A DNA stretch of 64,000 nucleotides from Bradyrhizobium jicamae (lineage in GTDB: Bacteria > Pseudomonadota > Alphaproteobacteria > Rhizobiales > Xanthobacteraceae), in contig NZ_JAFCJX010000008.1 of NCBI RefSeq assembly GCF_018130695.1, positions 124,001 to 188,000 on the forward strand. Reading direction: 5' to 3'. Below, in pieces: positions 8,454 to 15,305 of this stretch. Within the stretch, counting starts at the first letter, position 1; the number at the start of each line of letters is the position of its first letter. A program made the translations under genes and the position numbers. The notes under the pieces were generated by a model, which saw nothing but the letters and a program-made list of their open reading frames with translations, did no database searches and was not told the DNA's origin.

Positions 8454-8843
8454 ATGGACATCGATCTTCCCGACGTGCTCGCCGAGGTCACCGCGCAGTT
8501 CGAGCGCTATGAGAAGGCGCTGGTGACCAACGACGTCGCCGTGCTCGACGAGCTCTTTCGCAACGACAAGCGCACGCTGCGCTACGGCATCGGCGAGAAT
8601 CTCTACGGCTATGACGCGATCATGGCGTTCCGCGCCGCCCGCTCGCCGGTCGGGCTGATGCGCAAGACCGACAAGACCGTGATCACGACCTATGGCCGCG
8701 ACACCGCTGTTGCCTCGACCCTGTTCTATCGCGACGCCGCACCGGGCCGGGTCGGCCGGCAGATGCAGACGTGGATTCGTTTCCCGGAAGGGTGGAGAAT
8801 CGTCGCCGCCCATGTCAGCATCATCGACGAGCCACGAGCATGA
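8454..8843 (+). CDS. AtzH/HpxZ-like protein (DUF3225)
   Basis: 129 aa NTF2-like fold protein ([29 protein letters not shown]...). The family includes AtzH, reported to act on 1,3-dicarboxyurea in cyanuric acid breakdown, and HpxZ of the oxalurate cluster. It starts 3 bp after the amidase stop and completes the AtzG-E-H trio. The stop codon TGA (8841-8843) lies inside the repeat at 8836-8884, so the natural C-terminus may have been replaced; the last residues (EPRA) fall at the repeat junction. Confidence 0.82.
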   Translation: MDIDLPDVLAEVTAQFERYEKALVTNDVAVLDELFRNDKRTLRYGIGENLYGYDAIMAFRAARSPVGLMRKTDKTVITTYGRDTAVASTLFYRDAAPGRVGRQMQTWIRFPEGWRIVAAHVSIIDEPRA

Positions 8844-8884
8844 TCCGGAAAAGTGGGGACCGGTTTTCCGAACAGATCATGCTC
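8836..8884. repeat. 49-bp palindromic repeat B, copy 1
   Basis: Perfect terminal inverted repeats GAGCATGATC...GATCATGCTC around CCGGAAAAGTGGGGACCGG-TTTTCCG. A second 49-bp copy is at 55635-55683. It provides the stop codon of the AtzH-like gene and separates it from the GntR gene. Confidence 0.85.
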
Positions 8885-8907
8885 AAAAGATAAGGGATAA
8901 TTGAGGC

Positions 8908-9645
8908 ATGAGCCTGGACGACCTGCCGACGCGATCACCGCAGCCTCAAGGCAACGAGCCCGAGGTCACGGTTCGCCGTGTCGATCGCCCGGCATCGCCG
9001 CAGGACAAGGTGACCCGCGCCGAGGAACTGCGGCTGCAGCTCGCCGACGAGATCGTGCAGGGCACGCTGGCGCCCGGCTCGCCCCTGGATGAAACCGACA
9101 TCGCCCGCCGCTTCAACGTCTCGCGCACACCGGTGCGCGAGGCGCTGCGCCAGCTTGCGGCAAGCGGCCTGGTCGATGCGCGCGCCCATCGCGGCGCGGT
9201 GGTGGCGCGGCCGTCGCTGGATCGTCTCAACGGCATGTTCGAGGCAATGGCGGAGCTGGAAGGCATGTGCGCAGGGCTCGCCGCCGAGCGCATGACGGCA
9301 GCCGAGCGTCACGCCCTGGAGGCGATCCACGAGGAACTGCGGGTGCTGAGCTACACCGGCAATCCCGAGCGCTTCCACGAGGTCAATGAGCGCTTCCACA
9401 ACGCGATCTATGCGGGCTCGCAGAACGACTACATCGCCGAGATCACGCTGGCGACCCGCGTCCGCGTTCAGCCGTTCCGCCGCGCCCAGTTCCGCAATCT
9501 CGGCCGCCTGGCAAAGTCCCACGCTGAGCACGACCGCGTCGTCGTCGCCATCCTGCGCGGCGACAAGGCCGGCGCGGCGGCCGCGATGCGCGCCCATATC
9601 GAGCTGGTGCGCGGCGAGTACGAGGTCTACGCGGTGTCGGTCTGA
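8908..9645 (+). CDS. GntR-family transcriptional regulator, FCD (FadR) subgroup
   Basis: 245 aa. An N-terminal winged helix-turn-helix (about residues 38-105) contains the family hallmark DETDIARRFNVSRTPVREALRQL. The FCD ligand-binding domain follows (about 110-235), with the helical FHEVNERFHNAIY block. It lies directly downstream of the AtzGEH genes and next to the convergent atzF-like gene, so it is the obvious local regulator. Candidate operators are the TTGTATACAA site at 11832 and its near copy at 1100. The ligand is presumably a pathway intermediate. Confidence 0.9.
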   Translation: MSLDDLPTRSPQPQGNEPEVTVRRVDRPASPQDKVTRAEELRLQLADEIVQGTLAPGSPLDETDIARRFNVSRTPVREALRQLAASGLVDARAHRGAVVARPSLDRLNGMFEAMAELEGMCAGLAAERMTAAERHALEAIHEELRVLSYTGNPERFHEVNERFHNAIYAGSQNDYIAEITLATRVRVQPFRRAQFRNLGRLAKSHAEHDRVVVAILRGDKAGAAAAMRAHIELVRGEYEVYAVSV

Positions 9646-9651
9646 CCTTCA

Positions 9652-9715
9652 CCTCTCCCCGCCCTTCTGCGGGGAGAGGTCGGATCGCATCGAAGATGCG
9701 ATCCGGGTGAGGGGG
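9652..9715. repeat. Repeat family A, copy 3 (half element)
   Basis: Only the left half is present: the CCTCTCCCCG...CGGGGAGAGG hairpin, a GGATCGCATC.GATGCGATCC hairpin and GGTGAGGGGG. It may act as the transcription end for the gntR gene. Confidence 0.75.
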
Positions 9716-9761
9716 TACAGGTCTATCGATAGATCACAACTCGCGGAGAGATGCGAAAATC

Positions 9762-9847
9762 GTAGGGTGGGCAAAGGCGCGTAGCGCCGTGCCCACCATC
9801 TACGGCGTGCTCGGGATGGTGGGCACGCTACGCTTTGCCCACCCTAC
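9762..9847. repeat. Repeat family C, copy 1
   Basis: Terminal inverted repeat GTAGGGTGGGCAAA...TTTGCCCACCCTAC with an internal GTGCCCACCAT/ATGGTGGGCAC arm pair. Related copies lie at 53081-53168 and, in diverged form, at 24440-24524. Confidence 0.8.
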
Positions 9848-9858
9848 AGCTCCGGCGT

Positions 9859-9965
9859 TCCCCGGATGCTGCGCAGCACGAAGTGATGCGCTGCTGTTCC
9901 GGAGCCCATGGGTCCCGGCTCTGCGGCGCGTCACTTCGTGCCGCACCGCGTCCGGGACACGAGAG
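9859..9965. repeat. Repeat family D, copy 1 (uninterrupted)
   Basis: Runs from CCCCGGATGCTGCGCAGCA through GGGTCCCGGCTCTGCGG to CGCGTCCGGGACACGAGAG, ending 3 bp from the atzF stop codon. Copies 3, C1 and D1 of three repeat families together occupy most of the 9646-9968 gap, and no gene is visible there. A second copy, interrupted by another repeat, is at 55572-55759. Confidence 0.75.
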
Positions 9966-9968
9966 TCC

Positions 9969-11774
9969 TTACCCCTTCGCCTTCTCCGCCATGAATGCCC
10001 GCCATCCGCCATACGCCGAGATATCGCGCGCGCCCGCAATCGCCGCCGGTTCCACGATAAACCCCTTCGCCTCGCGCCCATCGGCCAGCCGCACCGTGCC
10101 GATCGACAGCGGCGGGGGGATCGCGGCGACGAATTTGCCGAACGCGCCGGGCGATAGCGACCACAGCTCCAGCTTGATCGAGGTGCCCGTGCCGGCCGCA
10201 ACGCGCAGCATGCCGGGCTTCGGCGGCGTGGTGTCGAGTGCGTAGAGTTTGTAGTCCGGCGCCGTGACGGCTTCCTCGATCAGCGTCGCATCGAGCGCCT
10301 GCAATTCACGGTTCAGCGCCATGCCCGAGAGATGCGCGCCGACCACCGCGATCGGAATCTCGTCGCTACCATCAGCCGCAAGCTGCGCCAGCGGCGGCTG
10401 CGGCAATGACTTGGCGCCGACAGGCAGTTTGGTATCCGCATGGAATACGCGCCCGATGCTGGCAAGCTTCGCGTCCTGCCCCGCGGGCGCCAGCAGCGTG
10501 ATGCCAAAGCCCGCGCCGTCCGCGCGCATCGCCGCGGGCAGCGCGAGGCCGCAGAGATCGAGCAGGTTCACAAAATTGGTGTAGGTGCCAAGCCGCGAGT
10601 TGAGCTCGATCGGATTGGCCAGCACCTGCGCGGTCGAATAGACCGTCGGCGCCGTCGGCAGCACGATCGCGTCGAGCTCGGCAAAAGTGCGTTCGGCGAC
10701 GCCGCGCAGCGCCTGCAGGCGATAGAGCGCCGAGAACGTCTCGGCTGCCGTGAGCCGGGATCCCGCCGCGGTGATCTCGCGCGTGACCGGATGGATCGCA
10801 TCCGGCGATGACGCCAGCAGATTGCGGATCACGAGGTAGCGCTCGGCCACCCACGGCCCTTCATAGAGCAGCCGCGCGGTCTCGTAGAAAGGCTCGAGGT
10901 CGAACTCGACCAACGTGGCGCCGAGCGCTTCCCAGCGCTTCAACGCGTCGCCATAGGCCTTCTCCGAATGACGATCGCCGAAGAAGATCAGCTGTCCGTT
11001 GCGGGGAATGCCAAGTTTCAATTTCGTCGGCATCGGCGCCAGCCTGCCAAGCGGCCGGCTGCGCGAAAACGGATCGGCGGCGTCATGTCCCGAGATCACT
11101 TCGAGCGCGGCCATCGCGTCGTCGACGGTCAGCGAGAACACCGAAATGCAATCGAGCGTACGGCAGGCCGGCACCAGGCCCGCGGTCGAAATCAGGCCGA
11201 GGCTGGGCTTGAGACCAACGATGTTGTTCAGCATCGCCGGCACCCGGCCGCTGCCAGCGGTGTCGGTGCCGAGCGCAAGCGGCACCAGGCCCGCGGAGAC
11301 CGCGACCGCCGAGCCGGAGCTGGAGCCGCCGGGGATGAGATCCTCTCGCACCGGATTCCTGGGAATGCCATAGGGCGAGCGCACGCCGACCAGGCCGGTG
11401 GCGAACTGGTCGAGATTGGTCTTGCCGATGATGATCGCGCCGGCCGCGCGCAGCTTGGCGACCGCGGTCGAATCCTGGGTCGGCATGTAGGAGAAGGCCG
11501 GGCAGGCGGCGGTGGTCGGCAGGCCCCTGGCGTCGATATTGTCCTTCACCGCGACCGGCACGCCATAGAGCGGCAGCTGCGCCGGTTTCTTCGCGGCGAG
11601 CGCCGTGGCCTCGGCCAGCGCGTCCTTCTCGTCGCGCAGGCTGATGAAGATGGCGGGATCGTCGTGGTCGCGGATGCGCTGGTAGGTGCGCGCGATGGTT
11701 TGCGCCGGCGTCAGCGTGCCGGCGCGATGCGCGGCAACGATCGCGGCGGCGGTTTCAGGCGCATCGGACCCCAT
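9969..11774 (-). CDS. atzF: Allophanate hydrolase, AtzF type
   Basis: 601 aa. The N-terminal amidase-signature domain has Lys77 (VAVKDN), cis-Ser151 (GGSSSGS) and nucleophile Ser175 (TAGSGRVP), again 24 residues apart. The C-terminal domain (about 455-601), with the IPIAVVGAHLSGMALNRELQ start, is the extra domain specific to allophanate hydrolases. Reaction: allophanate to ammonia and CO2, the final step of urea-amidolyase or cyanurate-type routes. It is convergent to gntR and has its own sigma-54 promoter (11814-11828), so it appears co-regulated with the AtzGEH operon although on the other strand. Confidence 0.9.
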   Translation of the reverse strand: MGSDAPETAAAIVAAHRAGTLTPAQTIARTYQRIRDHDDPAIFISLRDEKDALAEATALAAKKPAQLPLYGVPVAVKDNIDARGLPTTAACPAFSYMPTQDSTAVAKLRAAGAIIIGKTNLDQFATGLVGVRSPYGIPRNPVREDLIPGGSSSGSAVAVSAGLVPLALGTDTAGSGRVPAMLNNIVGLKPSLGLISTAGLVPACRTLDCISVFSLTVDDAMAALEVISGHDAADPFSRSRPLGRLAPMPTKLKLGIPRNGQLIFFGDRHSEKAYGDALKRWEALGATLVEFDLEPFYETARLLYEGPWVAERYLVIRNLLASSPDAIHPVTREITAAGSRLTAAETFSALYRLQALRGVAERTFAELDAIVLPTAPTVYSTAQVLANPIELNSRLGTYTNFVNLLDLCGLALPAAMRADGAGFGITLLAPAGQDAKLASIGRVFHADTKLPVGAKSLPQPPLAQLAADGSDEIPIAVVGAHLSGMALNRELQALDATLIEEAVTAPDYKLYALDTTPPKPGMLRVAAGTGTSIKLELWSLSPGAFGKFVAAIPPPLSIGTVRLADGREAKGFIVEPAAIAGARDISAYGGWRAFMAEKAKG

Positions 11775-11813
11775 GGCAAGACGAACTCCAGCAAGAAAGG
11801 CACCTGCTTCGAA

Positions 11814-11828
11814 GCAAGCGATGTGCCA
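11814..11828 (-). promoter_or_regulatory. Sigma-54 (-24/-12) promoter of atzF
   Basis: Read on the minus strand the sequence is TGGCACA-TCGC-TTGC, with GG and GC separated by 10 nt. It lies 40 bp upstream of the atzF ATG (11774) and predicts a start of transcription near 11803. It is the second RpoN-type promoter in this locus. Confidence 0.72.
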
Positions 11829-11831
11829 TCG

Positions 11832-11841
11832 TTGTATACAA
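11832..11841. promoter_or_regulatory. Perfect palindrome TTGTATACAA, candidate GntR operator
   Basis: The 10-bp palindrome contains GT-AT-AC, the core spacing typical of FadR-subgroup GntR sites. It sits 3 bp upstream of the -24 element of the atzF sigma-54 promoter, where a bound regulator could block or aid the holoenzyme. Confidence 0.5.
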
Positions 11842-11965
11842 TACTTTCTGCCGGAGAACGGATAAGAATTCTATCGTATATTCATATCTTTAATAGCGAT
11901 CCTGCCGCGATGAAGGTTTGCCGATTGCGCGCTTTGAAAAATCTATTCGCCTAAGAAATAGGCGA

Positions 11966-12469
11966 TCAAGTGAAGCCGGCCAGGATCTGCAGCAGCTTCT
12001 CGCGGTTTTCCTTGCCGATCTTCTCGGCGATATGCCGCTCGTGCTCGGCGGCGAGCCGCTTGAATTGGCGGAGCGCAGCCTGGCCGGGATCGGTCAGGTG
12101 GAGCGCGTGGGAGCGGCGGTCGTCCCTGGATTTGACCCGCTTCACCAGCTTGCGCCCTTCGAGGCTGTCGAGCAGGTGCACCAGCCGGGCGCGCTCGATG
12201 CCGAGGCGCTTGGCCACCGCCATCTGGCTGAGGCCGGGGTTGGCGCCGATCACGGTCATCACCGAATACTGGGTCGGGCGGATGTCGACGGCGGCGAGCG
12301 TCTTGATGAAGTCCTGGAAGATCCAGAGCTGGAAGCGCCGGATCGCGTAGCCGGCGTGACCGACCAGCGCGTCGAGGCCGATCTCGTCCGCGTCATGGCG
12401 CCGCGTCTTGCCGCGGGCCGGGCGCTTTCGCCCAGCTTTCGTTTCCGTCCCCATCGCGCCGTTTGCCAC
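11966..12469 (-). CDS. MarR-family transcriptional regulator
   Basis: 167 aa. The Lys/Arg-rich N-terminus is followed by the MarR winged-helix core: PTQYSVMTVIGANPGLSQMAVAKRLGIERARLVHLLDSLEGRKLV, and the wing RVKSRDDRRSHALHLT (about residues 65-130). It is divergent from the feruloyl-CoA-synthase-like gene and shares its 130-bp control region, which holds an imperfect 19-bp palindrome at 12525. Hydroxycinnamate pathways are commonly controlled by MarR proteins that sense the CoA thioester (CouR, FerC, HcaR types), so that role is likely here. Confidence 0.88.
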   Translation of the reverse strand: MANGAMGTETKAGRKRPARGKTRRHDADEIGLDALVGHAGYAIRRFQLWIFQDFIKTLAAVDIRPTQYSVMTVIGANPGLSQMAVAKRLGIERARLVHLLDSLEGRKLVKRVKSRDDRRSHALHLTDPGQAALRQFKRLAAEHERHIAEKIGKENREKLLQILAGFT

Positions 12470-12524
12470 GTATTTTTCTCCAGCGTCCGATCACTTGTAC
12501 CTCGGCAGGACGGCTGAGGAAAGA

Positions 12525-12543
12525 TTGTTGTTGACGACAACAA
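12525..12543. promoter_or_regulatory. Imperfect 19-bp palindrome, likely MarR operator
   Basis: TTGTTGTTGACGACAACAA matches its reverse complement at 16 of 19 positions. It lies between the divergent marR gene and the acyl-CoA synthetase gene and embeds a TTGACG that could be a -35 element, so a bound repressor would occlude the promoter. Confidence 0.55.
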
Positions 12544-12600
12544 TTGCTGTGCTCAACATTATGGGAAAGCAGCCCGTGCGAGGCGTGCGAGGAGGAAACC

Positions 12601-14454
12601 ATGATGGCCGCTGCCGGCGGTGACGCCTCAACCCTGTTTGCCACGCCCGCGATCGTCGCTGACCGCAGGATCGACGGCAGCATCATCGTGCGATCGTCGA
12701 CGCCGCTTGGCGACAGTGCGCGCTGCATCGGCGACTGGCTGGAGCATTGGGCGCGACAGGCGCCGGACCGCATCTTCCTCGGCGAGCGCGCCAATGCGGA
12801 CTTGCCGTGGCGCACCGTGACGTATCGCGAAACGCTGACCGCCGTGCGCGCGGCCGCATCCTGGATCCTCGCGCAGGGGCTGAGTGCGGAGCGGCCGCTG
12901 GTCATCCTTGCCGATAATGGCGTCGATCACGCGCTGTTCGCGCTCGCCGCCCAGCACGTCGGCGTGCCCTCGGCCGCGATCTCGCCGGCCTATTCGCTGA
13001 TGTCACGGGATTTCGACAAGCTGAAGAGCATGATCGGCCTGCTCGATCCCGGCGCGATCTACGTGACTGGGACGAAGCCGTTCGCCGGCGCGCTCGCCGC
13101 GATCAAGGGGCTGCATCGCGCGGTGATCGTCAGCGGCAATGCCGACGATGCCGATGCGACGGCGTTCCGCACGATCATCGCGACGCCGGAATCGCCCGAT
13201 GTCGCAAAAGCCTTTGCCGCTGTTATGCCCGACACGATCGCAAAATTCCTGTTCACCTCGGGCTCGACGGGCACGCCGAAGGCCGTGATCAACACCCAGC
13301 GCATGCTGACCTCGAGCCAGCAGGCCAAGGCGCAGACCTGGACGTTCCTGGAAAATGCCGGCGAGGATCTCGTCATTCTGGACTGGCTGCCCTGGAGCCA
13401 CACCTTCGGCGCCAACCACAATTTCAACCTGGTGCTGCGCAACGGCGGCACGCTCTATATCGACGGCGGCAAGCCGGCGCCGGGGCTGTTCGCGACCTCG
13501 CTGGCCAATCTGCGCGGCGTCGTGCCCACGGTCTATTTCAACGTGCCGCGCGGTTTCGACATGCTGATCGCGGCGCTGCGCAGCGACGAGGAGTTGCGCC
13601 AGAAATTCTTCGGCGGCGTGAAGTTCGCGTTCTATGCCGGCGCGGCGCTGCCGCAGAATCTCTGGGATGCGTTGGAGGAGTTATCGATCAAAACCGTCGG
13701 CCGCCCGCTGCCGATGGTGTCGGCCTGGGGGGCGACCGAGACCTCGCCGCTCGCCACCGACTGCCACTTCCAGGCGCAGCGTTCCGGCAATATCGGCGTG
13801 CCGATCCCCGGCACCGAACTGAAGCTGGTGCCATCAGGCGACAAGCTCGAAGTGCGCGTGCGCGGGCCGAACGTCACGCCGGGCTACTGGAAGGCTCCTG
13901 ATCTCACCGCGCAGGCGTTTGACGAGGAGGGGTTCTACAGGATCGGCGACGCCGTCACCTTCGCCGACGCTGCAAGACCCGAGCTCGGCCTGTTCTTCGA
14001 CGGCCGCGTTGCCGAGGATTTCAAGCTCAACTCCGGCACCTGGGTCAACGTCGGCACACTCCGTGTCGCCGGCATCGCGGCGGTGGCGCCGTTGGCGCAG
14101 GACATCGTCGTCACCGGCCACGGCCGTGATGAGGTGCGCTTCCTCGTGTTTCCCAACATCGCCGCCTGCCGCGCCGCGGCTGGTTTGCCGGAGAGTGCCG
14201 ACGTCAGGGACGTGATCGCCCACGCCGCGGTCCGTAGCGCGATCGCGATAGGCCTGGCAAAACTGAAGGCGCAAGGCGGCCATTCCTCCGGCCATGCCAC
14301 CCGTGCGCTGCTGCTTGCGGAACCAGCTTCCGTCGACGGCGGCGAGATCACCGACAAGGGCTACATCAACCAGCGCGCCGTGCTGACCCGCCGCGCTGCA
14401 GCGGTCGCTGTGCTGGAAGATGACAAGGCAGCCGAGCCCATCGGCTGCGGCTAA
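12601..14454 (+). CDS. fcs: Feruloyl-CoA synthase-like AMP-forming acyl-CoA synthetase
   Basis: 617 aa ANL-superfamily enzyme. The ATP loop FTSGSTGTPKAV lies near residues 219-230, the LDWLPWSHTFGANHNFN block near 262, and the adenylation motif WGATETSP in the centre. The C-terminal region lacks the common PKTxSGKI motif and instead has the feruloyl-CoA-synthase-like FDGRVAEDFKLNSGTWVNVG segment. ATG 12601 is chosen over an in-frame ATG at 12544 because GAGGAGGAAACC directly precedes it and it starts the recognisable family sequence. It activates ferulate or p-coumarate-like acids to CoA esters. No hydratase-lyase or chain-shortening gene is adjacent. Confidence 0.82.
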   Translation: MMAAAGGDASTLFATPAIVADRRIDGSIIVRSSTPLGDSARCIGDWLEHWARQAPDRIFLGERANADLPWRTVTYRETLTAVRAAASWILAQGLSAERPLVILADNGVDHALFALAAQHVGVPSAAISPAYSLMSRDFDKLKSMIGLLDPGAIYVTGTKPFAGALAAIKGLHRAVIVSGNADDADATAFRTIIATPESPDVAKAFAAVMPDTIAKFLFTSGSTGTPKAVINTQRMLTSSQQAKAQTWTFLENAGEDLVILDWLPWSHTFGANHNFNLVLRNGGTLYIDGGKPAPGLFATSLANLRGVVPTVYFNVPRGFDMLIAALRSDEELRQKFFGGVKFAFYAGAALPQNLWDALEELSIKTVGRPLPMVSAWGATETSPLATDCHFQAQRSGNIGVPIPGTELKLVPSGDKLEVRVRGPNVTPGYWKAPDLTAQAFDEEGFYRIGDAVTFADAARPELGLFFDGRVAEDFKLNSGTWVNVGTLRVAGIAAVAPLAQDIVVTGHGRDEVRFLVFPNIAACRAAAGLPESADVRDVIAHAAVRSAIAIGLAKLKAQGGHSSGHATRALLLAEPASVDGGEITDKGYINQRAVLTRRAAAVAVLEDDKAAEPIGCG

Positions 14455-14530
14455 GAACGTCATCAAACCAGACGTTTAACACCTGAGTTCCCCGCCGCTT
14501 CGTTTCGCCGCGCCGCACACATCCGAGATT

Positions 14531-14550
14531 TTAGTTGCCAAGGCAACTAA
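14531..14550. promoter_or_regulatory. 20-bp palindrome TTAGTTGCC-AA-GGCAACTAA, likely operator
   Basis: Two perfect 9-bp arms with a 2-bp centre. It lies between two convergent genes, the acyl-CoA synthetase and the second MarR gene, where no gene starts on either strand. About 70 bp downstream is a GGGAGGG ribosome-binding-site-like tract and a TTG codon (14627) whose frame soon runs antisense into the MarR gene. Confidence 0.6.
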
Positions 14551-14692
14551 GCTGTGGGAGTTTCCGGCGCAACGGACAAACGCCGCCGGTCAACGGCCGC
14601 TCATTTCATTTCAGGGAGGGACTATCTTGCGCCGTACGGCAGCACGGACCGAGTTCGCGACGACCGCCGGATCATCGCGATCCGCGCGCGTG

Positions 14693-15211
14693 TCAGGTCG
14701 TGCTCTGCCCGGTCACGGCGCCGAGATTTTCGTGCAGCCGCCGCAGCAGGTCGATCAGCACCTCGCGCTCGTCCTTTTTCAGGCAGGACAGCAGCCGCCG
14801 TTCGCGCTCCAGCGCCGCGGCAATCACCTTGTCATGGACGACGCGGCCGCGGGCGGTCAGCGAGATCGCGTGCGTGCGGCCGTCGTCGGGCGCGCTGCGG
14901 ATCACGACCAGGCCGCGCTTCTGCAGCATCGCGAGGTTACGGCTCACCGGGCCCTTGTCGAAGCCGATGACGTGGCAGATCCGCGAGGCCGGGATGCCCG
15001 GCTCGATCGCCAGCAGCGACATGATCCGCCATTCCGTGACGTTGACGCCGAAATTCTTCTGGTAGAATGCGGTCGCGCTGTTCGACAGCTTGTTGGCGAT
15101 GAAGGTGATGAACGCCGGCACATAGCGCTCGAGATCGAGCAGCGGCCCTTCGGCCTCGGCGATCTCGGCTTGCCTGGTGCGGCGCGGCTTGCGGGGAAGA
15201 GGACTGCTCAT
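14693..15211 (-). CDS. MarR-family transcriptional regulator
   Basis: 172 aa from the ATG at 15211 (MSSPLPRKPRRTRQAE); a longer frame to 15289 exists but its extra residues do not look family-like. The winged helix spans about residues 58-130: VTEWRIMSLLAIEPGIPASRICHVIGFDKGPVSRNLAMLQKRGLV and the wing RSAPDDGRTHAISLT. It is divergent from the CYP199A-like gene, so it probably controls it, and it may recognise the palindrome at 14531 near its own 3' end. It is not closely similar to the MarR at 11966. Confidence 0.85.
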   Translation of the reverse strand: MSSPLPRKPRRTRQAEIAEAEGPLLDLERYVPAFITFIANKLSNSATAFYQKNFGVNVTEWRIMSLLAIEPGIPASRICHVIGFDKGPVSRNLAMLQKRGLVVIRSAPDDGRTHAISLTARGRVVHDKVIAAALERERRLLSCLKKDEREVLIDLLRRLHENLGAVTGQSTT

Positions 15212-15305
15212 CGCGCAAATCATCGCCGCGAAATCGCCTCCGAGCAAGGGGCATGGGGCACATCTTGACAGGATCAGGCCAAGGACCAAACCACGGGAGG
15301 TCCCG

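Noticed and set aside
6720..8813. Minus-strand open frame (697 codons) opposite the amidase genes
   Set aside because: Shadow of the AtzG/E/H genes; the plus strand shows clear catalytic motifs.
9646..9968. CRISPR array or insertion sequence in the repeat-rich gap
   Set aside because: The repeats belong to three different palindromic families, there is no regular repeat-spacer pattern, and no cas or transposase gene.
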